Shown here piece after piece: positions 19,795-28,488 of a DNA stretch of 64,000 nt. The stretch's first letter is position 1, and every line of letters starts with the position of its first letter. Position numbers and translations under genes: made by a program. The notes beneath the pieces are model-generated. The model made no database searches. It worked only from the letters and a program-made list of their open reading frames with translations, and had not been told where the DNA came from. The DNA is taken from the NCBI GenBank assembly GCA_028687995.1, contig JAQTZA010000001.1:248001-312000 (forward strand), read 5' to 3'. The DNA comes from Bacteroidales bacterium (lineage in GTDB: Bacteria > Bacteroidota > Bacteroidia > Bacteroidales > UBA7332).

Positions 19795-20016
19795 TTATTT
19801 GTTCAACATAGTTTTAAAAAAATACCAAAGCGCTAGAAATGCCATTAAAAGAACCAAAATGATAGTAAAAAAATGAGTTTGTAAATAACTATCCAACAGT
19901 TTTCCAATCCATGCTCCTAAAAAAACCATCACTGCCATCTGCAATACCAAACTCGATATTTTAGCATAGGAATTCAGAGCTTTACGCTTCTCTTTGTCAT
20001 CATTTTTATCTAGCAT
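19795..20016 (-). CDS. atpZ: AtpZ/AtpI-family ATP synthase accessory protein
   Basis: A 73-aa protein with a charged N-terminus (DKNDDKEKRKALNSYAK) followed by two membrane helices, with the intervening GAWIGKLLDSYLQT. This is the AtpZ/AtpI hairpin architecture (LGxxxGxxLD). Such proteins are encoded at the head of atp operons and are implicated in Mg2+ or Ca2+ transport or in Fo assembly. It is the first gene of the atp cluster, 28 bp downstream of the cytidylate-kinase-like gene, so read-through from that gene is possible. Confidence 0.82.
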   Translation of the reverse strand: MLDKNDDKEKRKALNSYAKISSLVLQMAVMVFLGAWIGKLLDSYLQTHFFTIILVLLMAFLALWYFFKTMLNK

Positions 20017-20044
20017 TGCAGTAAACCATTTCGATAACTACAAA

Positions 20045-20743
20045 CTATAATAATTTTTTCAACTGAGCATCTTTGATAATTAAATCACAAATCTGATCTA
20101 TACTATGCGATTTGCAATTAATTGAGATGTCATAGTCTGGCATCTCCGAAAATTTATTTTTATATTGCTTTTTAAACGTTTCTCTTTTCTTATCCATTTG
20201 AAGAATATAATCCTCCGCTGCCTGCTTAGATAGATTTCGTTTTTTACTAATAACATCAATCCTCCACGATAGAGGTGCTTCTAAATTTACGTGAAGTGAA
20301 TTTGGAATATCAGCTGCAATAATTGCCCCAGCTCGTCCCACAATCACAACATTTCCCTTTACAGCAATACTTCTGATTACTTCTTCAATTACACTTTTCA
20401 CTTTATTTGAATGAGCATAATCATTTTCAGTAAACGAATCTACAATTTCATCAATCATGCCCTTCTCTGCAGACTCAACCAACTGCTTCACTTTATCTGG
20501 GTGCATCTTCAATTCATGCGAGGCCATAGACAGAATCTGTTTATTGACCCAATTCCAAGCAGTATCACTCTTGCTACTACTTAATAATTGATTGATTTTG
20601 ACGGTTAATGCCTCTGCAATTACAGTTGCCGAACAGCCACCCACTCTTGAAATCGTAATAACAGGACCTAAATGAGATCCTATCTCATGAGCCGATGTTT
20701 TTTCAAACCTGTCAGCCATGTATTTGAGAAAAATATTTTCCAT
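20045..20743 (-). CDS. Cytidylate kinase-like P-loop protein
   Basis: A 232-aa protein of the cytidylate-kinase-like family. The frame is open 54 codons further upstream, but ATG at 20743 (MENIFLKYMADRF) gives the family-typical N-terminus. ITISRVGGCSATVIAEAL replaces the usual ISR-x-x-G-S-G-G P-loop. VVIVGRAGAIIAADIPNSLHV and APLSWRIDVI follow, matching the GRG and R-rich NMP-binding regions of the family. The C-terminal DYDISINCKSHSIDQICDLI is also typical. It probably phosphorylates a nucleotide-like substrate that is not established. It lies directly upstream of the atp operon. Confidence 0.75.
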   Translation of the reverse strand: MENIFLKYMADRFEKTSAHEIGSHLGPVITISRVGGCSATVIAEALTVKINQLLSSSKSDTAWNWVNKQILSMASHELKMHPDKVKQLVESAEKGMIDEIVDSFTENDYAHSNKVKSVIEEVIRSIAVKGNVVIVGRAGAIIAADIPNSLHVNLEAPLSWRIDVISKKRNLSKQAAEDYILQMDKKRETFKKQYKNKFSEMPDYDISINCKSHSIDQICDLIIKDAQLKKLL

Positions 20744-20860
20744 AACAAATCTTTTGGTTTGTTTTAACGTAAAAATTGTAATTTCACAACAACAAGATGA
20801 CAATCTGCTCAGAAATAAACAATAAAATAACGTTTTTGAGTATTTCTGATAAACACAGCG

Positions 20861-20868
20861 CAAAGATA
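20861..20868 (-). promoter_or_regulatory. Promoter -7 element for the cytidylate-kinase-like gene
   Basis: TATCTTTG on the - strand matches TAnnTTTG. It would give a leader of about 110 nt, which supports the internal ATG at 20743 as start. No -33 TTTG was found. It might also drive the atp operon. Confidence 0.4.
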
Positions 20869-20995
20869 AGTTAAATTTGTGATTTTTCGGGCACTCCGAT
20901 TTCAAAAAAACTATTTAAAATGATTTTAAAACTTGAATTTATTGACAAAATTTGTTCAGAATTATTCTACATTGATGGTTTTCTGATAGAAACAC

Positions 20996-21025
20996 TTTGA
21001 TTATTAGCATATTTGAATACCTTTG
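20996..21025 (+). promoter_or_regulatory. Promoter (TTTG-18-TACCTTTG) for cold-shock-domain gene
   Basis: TTTG at 20996-20999 and TACCTTTG at 21018-21025 are separated by 18 bp, close to the Bacteroidota -33/-7 consensus. The predicted leader is about 68 nt, consistent with a regulated cold-shock mRNA. Confidence 0.55.
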
Positions 21026-21099
21026 CTTGAAATTTGCTCACGCTAATTTTCAATTCAGTTAAATACTAACATAAAAAAAATAAAACGGAAACAATAATT

Positions 21100-21552
21100 A
21101 TGGCAAGATCGCAGGAATCGTGGAACAAAAAGGATATCCAAAACAAAAAAGACAAAAAGAGAAAAGAGAAAGAAGCTAAAAAAGTTGAACGTAAAGAAAA
21201 CAAAGGCGGCAGCAGTCTTGATGATATGATTGCTTATGTTGACGAAAATGGCCAAATCACTTCCACTCCACCAGATCCAACAAAAAAAGCCAAAATTAAT
21301 GTTGAAGATATTCAGATTGGCGTAAGTCGTCGAGCTGAACCAAGTCCTGAAGATTTAATACAGCATGGCATTGTAACATATATGAATGATGCCAAAGGAT
21401 TTGGATTCATTCGAAACCTAAAAACACAAGAAAGCATATTTGTTCATAAAAAGGAACTTTTAGAGCCTGTTCAAGAAAACAATAAAGTAGTTTTTGAAGT
21501 TAGACCGGGTCCCAAGGGAATGAATGCGGTGAATGTAAAAATTGATAGATAA
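21100..21552 (+). CDS. Cold-shock-domain RNA-binding protein with Lys-rich N-terminal tail
   Basis: A 150-aa protein. The first 45 residues are a highly basic, low-complexity tail (repeated KK, KD, KE). The C-terminal 65 residues are a cold-shock domain: GIVTYMNDAKGFGFI contains RNP1 and SIFVHKKEL contains RNP2, followed by FEVRPGPKGMNAVNV. This layout is common in Bacteroidota and differs from the 70-aa CspA form. It probably binds single-stranded RNA as a chaperone. It is monocistronic, with its own promoter and terminator, convergent with the downstream helicase gene; a shared RNA-remodelling role with that helicase is plausible. Confidence 0.92.
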   Translation: MARSQESWNKKDIQNKKDKKRKEKEAKKVERKENKGGSSLDDMIAYVDENGQITSTPPDPTKKAKINVEDIQIGVSRRAEPSPEDLIQHGIVTYMNDAKGFGFIRNLKTQESIFVHKKELLEPVQENNKVVFEVRPGPKGMNAVNVKIDR

Positions 21553-21577
21553 TTTAAGGCAACTTAATATAATAATA

Positions 21578-21615
21578 AATGAAGGCAATAATCTTAATTG
21601 ATTATTGCCTTCATT
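21578..21615. terminator. Bidirectional stem-loop terminator
   Basis: A perfect 16-bp stem (AATGAAGGCAATAATC and its complement) with a 6-nt loop lies between two convergent genes. Both flanks are AT-rich but the T tracts are short. Confidence 0.75.
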
Positions 21616-21681
21616 CATTAGGAGTTAACGATAATATTCATTTTAAACTGAGTATTATAGGGATAGATATATCAATGAGTT

Positions 21682-23007
21682 TTATGCCGACAAGTCAATT
21701 TTTGTCTTCATATTCTTGATTTTTTCGTTTTGGACTAAACGCAACAACTCTTGAACTTTATCAGCTTTGATTGCTGCATAAGAATAAAACTCTTTCACTT
21801 CAACGATTCCGAGCTCTTCTCTTGCCAATTCACCTTTTTTGAAAAGGAAACCAACAATATCCATTTTGCTCAATTTATCTTTTTTCCCTTTTCCTATATA
21901 GATGGTTGCCCACTGCGGTTTCGAAGGCGAAGCGATAAGTGTTGGCAAAGAAAACGCCTGTGGAACGGGGTAGATGAACGTTGGCAGCTCTTCGTTGGCA
22001 GCAAGCAGAGAAAATGAATTACCCTCAGCGCCCATACGCGCAGTACGTCCATTGCGGTGAATGAACTCATCGTTACGCACTGGCATATCGAAGTGAACCA
22101 CATTTCTGATTTCGGGAATGTCTAATCCACGTGATGCAAGGTCGGTAGAGATAAAAACATGACAACTTCCGTTGCGAAACTTGGATAACGCACGTTCGCG
22201 ATCGGGCTGTTCGAGTCCACCGTGGAAAAACTCATTCGCTACCCGACGTTCACGCAAATAGGCAGCTACTTTCTCTACCGAATCGCGTTGATTACAAAAA
22301 ACCAAAGTAGAATCACTTCCTAAAGAGCAGATGGTTTTGTACAGCAAATCCATCTTATCGTTGTTTTCTCCTTTAATAATATAAGAACTCAATCCCTTCA
22401 ACTCGTTATGTTTTTCGGAATAATCGAGCTTTGAGGGACTGTGTAATCCAATAAATTTAGGAATTTGAATGGCATCTGTCGCCGAGGTGAGGATTCGTTT
22501 ATGCAAATACGAAAGGCGAGTGATGATGGCTTCCATTTGCTCGAGGAAACCCATTTCGAGAGATTTATCAAATTCATCGAGTACAAGCAGACGAATATCA
22601 TCGACCTCAAAATTGTTACGTTCGATATGATCTTGCAAGCGACCCGGAGTACCAATCAACAATGCCGGTGGAGTTTGAAGTGCACGTTTCTCTGCATTAG
22701 AAGGACGGCCACCGAAGCAGGTATTCACCTTGTAACCCGTGCCCATACTGCGCCAAACTTGTTCGATTTGTTGCGCCAACTCACGCGAAGGAGCTAAAAC
22801 AAGGGCTTGAACTTTTTTACATTCGGGATTCAATCCCAGCAATATTGGTAATAGATATGCCAATGTTTTACCAGAACCTGTGGGTGAAAGTAAAACGATA
22901 TCCTTCTCCAATTTGTTCGCCTCTAAAGTAGACAATTGCATCGCATTAAGCGACTCAATACCCATATTTGAGAGCGTATTCTCTATCATTTTCGAAACAT
23001 TATTCAT
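21682..23007 (-). CDS. DEAD-box-type RNA helicase with DbpA-like C-terminal domain (DEFD motif II)
   Basis: A 441-aa helicase. The start at 23007 is chosen because the -7 element lies just upstream; 12 extra in-frame residues are not conserved-looking. Motifs in order: SPTGSGKT, APSRELAQQ, GTPGRL, motif II LDEFD instead of DEAD, TSAT, STDLASRGLDIP and HRNGRTARMG. The last 75 residues (KKDKLSKMDIVGFLFKKG and onward) match the DbpA RNA-binding domain, which in E. coli DbpA targets 23S rRNA hairpin 92. A role in large ribosomal subunit assembly is inferred. It is convergent with the cold-shock gene. Confidence 0.92.
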   Translation of the reverse strand: MNNVSKMIENTLSNMGIESLNAMQLSTLEANKLEKDIVLLSPTGSGKTLAYLLPILLGLNPECKKVQALVLAPSRELAQQIEQVWRSMGTGYKVNTCFGGRPSNAEKRALQTPPALLIGTPGRLQDHIERNNFEVDDIRLLVLDEFDKSLEMGFLEQMEAIITRLSYLHKRILTSATDAIQIPKFIGLHSPSKLDYSEKHNELKGLSSYIIKGENNDKMDLLYKTICSLGSDSTLVFCNQRDSVEKVAAYLRERRVANEFFHGGLEQPDRERALSKFRNGSCHVFISTDLASRGLDIPEIRNVVHFDMPVRNDEFIHRNGRTARMGAEGNSFSLLAANEELPTFIYPVPQAFSLPTLIASPSKPQWATIYIGKGKKDKLSKMDIVGFLFKKGELAREELGIVEVKEFYSYAAIKADKVQELLRLVQNEKIKNMKTKIDLSA

Positions 23008-23011
23008 GATG

Positions 23012-23019
23012 CAAAGATA
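23012..23019 (-). promoter_or_regulatory. Promoter -7 element abutting the helicase start codon
   Basis: TATCTTTG on the - strand ends only 4 bp before the ATG at 23007. With normal -7 spacing, transcription would begin at or next to the A of the start codon, giving a leaderless mRNA. Confidence 0.5.
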
Positions 23020-23107
23020 GTTGAAAATAATGGGATATATCAATCGATGGCTTGCAGCGTAACAAAGCAGAACTACATCATGAAGTTATACACTAAGCAA
23101 ATCCTCA

Positions 23108-23527
23108 ATGAAGACACTACTTTTTCTTTCGCTTTCGTTTCTTGGATTAATAAACGGGTGCCACGAACAAAAACCGCTGAATGTACCTCAACAAGGTGAT
23201 ACGATTTCAATTGGCTACAAAGAACGCTATTCAAATACGACAAATGATATCACTTTAAAATTCGACTCTGTGCTTGAAGACTCACGTTGTCCTGATGGAG
23301 CTACTTGCGTGTGGGCAGGAAATGCGAAAGTTCAATTAGTTTTGGGATTAAACAACAAAAAAGACACATTTGCACTAAATACCAATGCAAATATGCCTTC
23401 GGGGGATAATTTTGTTACCGCTAACGGATATAAAATAAGTCTGATTGATTTGAGTCCTCATCTCAAGTTAAACGAAGATATCCACTTACCTCAATCTTAC
23501 CGAGTAGAAATATCGATAAATAAATAA
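23108..23527 (+). CDS. Small lipoprotein with DSRCP-x-G-x-x-CVWAG motif
   Basis: A 139-aa protein with a lipoprotein signal (hydrophobic stretch then LING-C18). The body has the conserved motif DSRCPDGATCVWAGNA, containing two cysteines, followed by beta-strand-like segments. Proteins with this motif are widespread in Bacteroidota but I know of no assigned function. It stands alone between the helicase and the glucan locus, on the opposite strand to both. An envelope-anchored beta-sandwich with a structural disulfide is inferred. Confidence 0.75.
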   Translation: MKTLLFLSLSFLGLINGCHEQKPLNVPQQGDTISIGYKERYSNTTNDITLKFDSVLEDSRCPDGATCVWAGNAKVQLVLGLNNKKDTFALNTNANMPSGDNFVTANGYKISLIDLSPHLKLNEDIHLPQSYRVEISINK

Positions 23528-23593
23528 CCAATTTTTCCAAACGTTAAATCAACTGAAAGATTATCGCTTTTAAGCTAAAAGTATAAATCTTAC

Positions 23594-26500
23594 TTAATCA
23601 AGTCTATTAGTGGTAAAATAGACATCGACACTCATTATTTTTCCATCTCTTCTAAAAATTGAATCACTATCTACATTATTAAGCAAATAGGATTCTGAAA
23701 ATGCTTTCGAACCATCTTGATAGAGAATTTCGACACCTTGTTTTTCGCCCAAATGATAAACAAACGAACAAGCGCAATAGGTAAATGACAAATACCGCCC
23801 TTTTGGGGAATCGACAAACTCATCTTTTCTTAGAATTTTGGGTTGAATAGTCAACAACCCTTTTTCGATAGAAATGCCTAATTCGAAGAATCTACTAATA
23901 ATATCCTCCTTCACTTGACCAGTCATTCCTGGTTGTTGAGCACCTGCCATCATAGGTGTGTGCGAGTAAGGATCGAATGGGAAAGAGCCGTATTCTGCTG
24001 GAGATTTATGTGCTCCAATACCATCTTTTACAGCGCTGTAATGTTGCTTTAGTTTTTGTATAGTTAATGGGTCTGCTTGCTCCTTTATTGCTTTTTGAAT
24101 ATTCTCACCGATGGCAAGTAATAGTTTGGAAACCATGTGCCAATAAATACATCCCAAACCTTCGTATTTATAGAAGGTGCCAGATCTACCCGTGAATGAC
24201 TGATGATCAAACGTTTGTTCATAAAGCATTTCGATAGCAGTAATATCACTATTCGATATTTCAAAATTTGAATTTTTCTTCAGATTAAGCAGTTCTTTTC
24301 GCAAGAAATTGACATTATTAAAATTAGCATTGAAATGATATTCCCCTTTTTTATCATTTGTAATGATGCTTCTATCACCAACTTCCAAAAGATTATAGAG
24401 AAATGGGATTTGCTGAATTGCATCTGCCGAAATTCTATTTTTTGCCAAAAAATCAGGCAATTGCTTATTAGGATAAAGGATATAACTGTTTTGATCTGGG
24501 CGATAAAGAGCACTTTTCCGCAACGAATCCAGTAATTCGACAGCTTCTGACGCATCCAATTTTCCTGAACTTAAAACTGCCACTTGACCCTCGAGCATTT
24601 CATATAAATTTCGAATGGTTAGTTTATGCTTAGAAAACGAAACAAGATTGTACGCATGATATAGTTTATCTTCTCTTTTGTTCAGATGGATAGATTGATC
24701 AATAAAATGTAACGTTACAAGGAAAAAATCTAGTAAATCTTGCTTTGCAATAGATGACTTCTTGTTTAAAAAACCATGATAAATTCTATCTCGGAAATTG
24801 CTTCCTGCATTTCCTAATTCATCTGCAATTTGACGTCTTTCAATATTATCAAATCCTTTTGATAAATGCATTGCATGACGATTTAATACATTTGTAATCG
24901 CAAATAGGAAATCTGCCATTTCAGTAGAAATAGTAAAAGATTGCTGATTTGCATCTAAATAAAATTCCCGAATTTCGACTACAAATCGACGCATATAATA
25001 TAGCGTAACCATCGATGCTCCCTGCCCCACAAGTGCATTGTTTGCATCGTTCCACTCTGGTCTCAAGGTATTCATCCAAATTCCAGCTTCTGGAATAAAG
25101 TTGCTGAGTTTAGAGAGCAACGTTGCCAATAGTTTCTCTGTTAAACTAACTAATAAGACTTCATCTTGATTGTTCAACAAAAGTTTTGCATCAGCACCAT
25201 ATTGATCCACCAGTTCTTCAATGCTGTGATGAAGTTTATCATCGAATCGTATAGAATTCTTGGGATCAGCAACAATTTCGTTGTAATTTTTCAAGCGATA
25301 AGGCACATTTGCATAGGCAAACATCTCTTTATTCAGACACGAATTTAGAACCTCGGGATAATGGTTTCGAGAAACCTCTAACAATTTCAACAAATAGATA
25401 ATCTGATGATCGCCCCAATAACCGATATTCGACCACGGATCTTCTGGTTCAATTACCTCCCAATCGATGCCTTCGCTCGTCACCCGATATGGATTGTAGC
25501 CATCGGCAGTCGTTGCATTGAGAAATTTAGCAATGATGCCGTTGATATATGCCGGATACGAAAGCGAAAGTGCTTCCCAGTTTTGGAAAATATCGCGCCA
25601 GTTTCCCTGATAGGAAACCACTTTGTTGCCATTTTCGTCTTTTACATTGATGTTGAAGAGATTCCAAGGTCGACTCGGATCACCGTGCCGACGGCTAAAT
25701 GTCAACGGAAGATATTCTTGGAAAAGTCTGTAGAGATTTGCATCTGCTTGTTTCTGAACGAGTAATTCCAAGTCTGAATATTCTATTTCGACGGGAAGAT
25801 TAGTTAGAAAATCACTATTGCGCAGCCACACTTTCGTATTGAAATGCTTCACATGCTTTGCAAAATCGGCAGAATTGATGTTGTAGTTATCATTATACAC
25901 ACCACCCCGCATGGCATTAAAAAGTGAATTAGCAAAATGTCGTGCCATACCATGCTCGTCTGCAGTCTGCTGAACGCCATCCACTTGCGACACGATATTT
26001 TTCAATGCTACGGTTCCTTTTGCAATATTTTGCTCTATAACAGAATCAATATCTATTGTATTTTTCAAAAAATGAATCAGATTATTCACTTTAGCAGCAT
26101 CCTGATTCACTTCGGCTACGAAATACCATTTTTGCATCGCAGCGACTGACAATGTCAATTTGCAATGTGCAAAAAATGCACCTCTAACTCCTTTTGACTC
26201 GTGTTCGGGTGAAATATCTATCCCTTTTCGGAAATTAGATAGTTGTTTTGAGCTGAGAAGAAATGATGGTTGATTCAATCCATAACTCCAAACCGTGTTC
26301 ACCCTCAACGATTCGCTCGGCTCAGGACGATCGACCAAAATTGCTTCCATGCGGAACAGCGCTAAATTGGCCTCTTCGATCAGTTCCGTTTTTTTGTACC
26401 CATCTACCAAAGTCGAGTAGGTGTTTTGCGTAAGTCTATCGATGCCCGATGGAAGGATATTTTGAAGTCCATCGAGCAAAGTGACCTCTACCTCTTCTTG

Positions 26501-27001
26501 CGAATCGTTGATAAGCCAACTCTTTTTCACCCAACCAAAGTCATCTGCGTTCATCCACATGTAGCAAAATGTGAGTCCTAAATCAAGATTCATTTCGCCA
26601 AAAATGAGTTTATTTCCGGTTGTACTTTTGGAAATAGTGCGCTCAAGAATATACGCTCCGTTGTTTCGATCAGAAAAAGGCTCCCACAAATAGCGGTTCC
26701 CATTTTTGTGAACGTGCAAAATGGTTTTACTGCCAGTGATGTCGGCGGATTCGGTGATTTTATCATCGGTATAATAAGGAAAAAGAGCGGTGTCAGGATT
26801 TTTCCGTCCAGCAGAGAGTCCACCAGTACTGGAGATATACATCCAATGATCGGAATCGCTGGCAAGACTGATAAAGAACGGCTGCATAGCGTCTAAGTTC
26901 TTTATCTGATAATATTTTTCACCTTCTATAAGAACAAACTGACCAGAAACTGATTGTTCTTCCAACTTCAACGGGCTATTTCCTACAAATAAGTTATTCA
27001 T
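23594..27001 (-). CDS. Putative beta-1,3-oligoglucan phosphorylase (GH149-like)
   Basis: A 1135-aa protein with no signal peptide, so cytoplasmic. The length fits GH149 (about 1100 aa) better than GH94 (about 800) or GH161. Landmarks of the inverting GH94-like phosphorylase fold are visible: GNWRDIFQNWE near 470, GYWGDHQIIYLL near 528, and RPEWNDANNALVG near 650, whose Asp is the likely general acid by analogy with GDWND of GH94. GH149 enzymes reversibly phosphorolyse beta-1,3-glucan oligosaccharides to glucose-1-phosphate. It is the last gene of a beta-1,3-glucanase locus, 85 bp after a GPH symporter. Family assignment is from length, motifs and context; a GH94-clan phosphorylase of other specificity is the alternative. 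Confidence 0.66.
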   Translation of the reverse strand: MNNLFVGNSPLKLEEQSVSGQFVLIEGEKYYQIKNLDAMQPFFISLASDSDHWMYISSTGGLSAGRKNPDTALFPYYTDDKITESADITGSKTILHVHKNGNRYLWEPFSDRNNGAYILERTISKSTTGNKLIFGEMNLDLGLTFCYMWMNADDFGWVKKSWLINDSQEEVEVTLLDGLQNILPSGIDRLTQNTYSTLVDGYKKTELIEEANLALFRMEAILVDRPEPSESLRVNTVWSYGLNQPSFLLSSKQLSNFRKGIDISPEHESKGVRGAFFAHCKLTLSVAAMQKWYFVAEVNQDAAKVNNLIHFLKNTIDIDSVIEQNIAKGTVALKNIVSQVDGVQQTADEHGMARHFANSLFNAMRGGVYNDNYNINSADFAKHVKHFNTKVWLRNSDFLTNLPVEIEYSDLELLVQKQADANLYRLFQEYLPLTFSRRHGDPSRPWNLFNINVKDENGNKVVSYQGNWRDIFQNWEALSLSYPAYINGIIAKFLNATTADGYNPYRVTSEGIDWEVIEPEDPWSNIGYWGDHQIIYLLKLLEVSRNHYPEVLNSCLNKEMFAYANVPYRLKNYNEIVADPKNSIRFDDKLHHSIEELVDQYGADAKLLLNNQDEVLLVSLTEKLLATLLSKLSNFIPEAGIWMNTLRPEWNDANNALVGQGASMVTLYYMRRFVVEIREFYLDANQQSFTISTEMADFLFAITNVLNRHAMHLSKGFDNIERRQIADELGNAGSNFRDRIYHGFLNKKSSIAKQDLLDFFLVTLHFIDQSIHLNKREDKLYHAYNLVSFSKHKLTIRNLYEMLEGQVAVLSSGKLDASEAVELLDSLRKSALYRPDQNSYILYPNKQLPDFLAKNRISADAIQQIPFLYNLLEVGDRSIITNDKKGEYHFNANFNNVNFLRKELLNLKKNSNFEISNSDITAIEMLYEQTFDHQSFTGRSGTFYKYEGLGCIYWHMVSKLLLAIGENIQKAIKEQADPLTIQKLKQHYSAVKDGIGAHKSPAEYGSFPFDPYSHTPMMAGAQQPGMTGQVKEDIISRFFELGISIEKGLLTIQPKILRKDEFVDSPKGRYLSFTYCACSFVYHLGEKQGVEILYQDGSKAFSESYLLNNVDSDSIFRRDGKIMSVDVYFTTNRLD

Positions 27002-27086
27002 TTCTTTACTAAATATAGTGTGTTTTTATACCACATAGAAATCTTAGATTTCACGCTAAAAAGTTTGCTCTCTTGTGGATTAAAAT

Positions 27087-28442
27087 TTATTTTTCTAATA
27101 ATCGTTTCGCATCCAAATCCCTCTTCATCAAGTCGGTTGTTTTACTATCAATTTTGTAGAAAATCATAAACAGAGCGCACGACATGTACAAAATGCCTGG
27201 AATAACTGACACGAGAAGCTTGATACCTGTGATGGCTGTATCTGATTGTACCGCATTGGGCACAAATTGCGAAACAGTTAAAATCCACCCTGCAATAGCA
27301 GCACCGATTCCCCATCCAGCTTTTTGAGCAAACACCGCCGCCGAAAAATAGAGTCCTGTCGCACGTCGACCAGTAGTCCATTCTCCGTAATCGGCAGAAT
27401 CGGCTATCATCGTCCACAGCAGCGGAACAGCCGGTGCATAGGCCATTTTGGCAATAATATTGAATGCATAAATCGTTGTCAAGTCATTTATTCCGGGCAG
27501 ATAAATCAGCATAAAAAAGAGACCTGAAATCAGCGAACTGCCGATGAAGACGTTTTTGTTTCCAAATCGTTTTGCTAATGGTTTCGAGAGTGGCAATGCA
27601 ACAATGAGTGCTACAGTTCCAATAACATTGAAAAGCTGCACATTATTTTCACGACCTAGATAATATTTGAAATAATAAGCTATTGCTGCGTTTTGCATTG
27701 CAAACATAATAAATGAAACTATGCCGACAATCGCCAAAATGCGCCACGCTCTATTAGCAAACAGATTTGTCAGGTCTTCTTTTAGAGAGTTTTTCTGTTC
27801 TTTAGGTGGTTGTACACGCTCTTTGGTAGTCTGAAATGTGATGAAAAAGAAGATTAAACTCAAAACTGCGAATAACAAAACGGTGTATTGAAATCCTTGC
27901 GCTTTGTTTCCATTTCCAAAAAACTCGGCTAATGTCAATGCCAGACCGGTGACGATAAATTGCCCCGTGAAACCGGCAATAAAGCGATAGGTGTTCAATC
28001 CTGCACGTTCGTAGGTATCATCCGTCATCACAGCACCAAGAGCAGAATAAGGCAAATTGATGGCAGCATAAGCGGTCATCAACAGCACATAAGTGGCTCC
28101 GGCGTAGATGATTTTACCCATTTCGCCGAAGTTCGGTGTGGTGAATGTGAGAATGGCCAACACAGCATAAGGTACTGCACCAAACAAAATGTAGGGTCTG
28201 AATTTCCCCCAACGAGTATTAGTTCGGTCGGAAACGACACCAATTACGGGATCTATTGCCATGTCCCAAAACCGGGCAACGAGCATAATTGTACCTGCAG
28301 CAGCAGCCGAAATGCCATACACATCGGTGTAAAAAAACAAAAGCCAAAAGCCCACCATATCCCATACGAAATGAGATGCAGTGTCGCCTAATCCATAACC
28401 GATTTTTTCTTTAATGGATAATTTGTGTGTGTTGTTGTTCAT
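27087..28442 (-). CDS. GPH-family glycoside/cation symporter
   Basis: A 451-aa, 12-helix transporter of the glycoside-pentoside-hexuronide (MelB-like) branch of the MFS. The N-terminal KEKIGYGLGDTASHFVWDM and DMAIDPVIGVVSDRTNTRWGKFRPY are diagnostic: the first helix has the cation-site Asp and the helix 2-3 loop carries R-W-G-K-x-R-P. It probably imports beta-1,3-gluco-oligosaccharides or glucose across the inner membrane for the adjacent cytoplasmic phosphorylase-like gene. It follows the clan GH-A hydrolase by 46 bp. It is one of two GPH genes here that differ clearly in sequence. Confidence 0.9.
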   Translation of the reverse strand: MNNNTHKLSIKEKIGYGLGDTASHFVWDMVGFWLLFFYTDVYGISAAAAGTIMLVARFWDMAIDPVIGVVSDRTNTRWGKFRPYILFGAVPYAVLAILTFTTPNFGEMGKIIYAGATYVLLMTAYAAINLPYSALGAVMTDDTYERAGLNTYRFIAGFTGQFIVTGLALTLAEFFGNGNKAQGFQYTVLLFAVLSLIFFFITFQTTKERVQPPKEQKNSLKEDLTNLFANRAWRILAIVGIVSFIMFAMQNAAIAYYFKYYLGRENNVQLFNVIGTVALIVALPLSKPLAKRFGNKNVFIGSSLISGLFFMLIYLPGINDLTTIYAFNIIAKMAYAPAVPLLWTMIADSADYGEWTTGRRATGLYFSAAVFAQKAGWGIGAAIAGWILTVSQFVPNAVQSDTAITGIKLLVSVIPGILYMSCALFMIFYKIDSKTTDLMKRDLDAKRLLEK

Positions 28443-28488
28443 TGTTTTTTAAAATATAGATTTTAGAATCAAGACAAAAGAACAAAGA

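Noticed and set aside
20744..20905. 54-residue N-terminal extension of the cytidylate-kinase-like protein
   Set aside because: It overlaps the -7 element and has no similarity to the family; ATG at 20743 gives the normal N-terminus.
23560..23590. CTTTTA-AGC-TAAAAG hairpin downstream of the phosphorylase-like gene as a terminator
   Set aside because: Only six AT-dominated base pairs and no T tract on the - strand; too weak to call.
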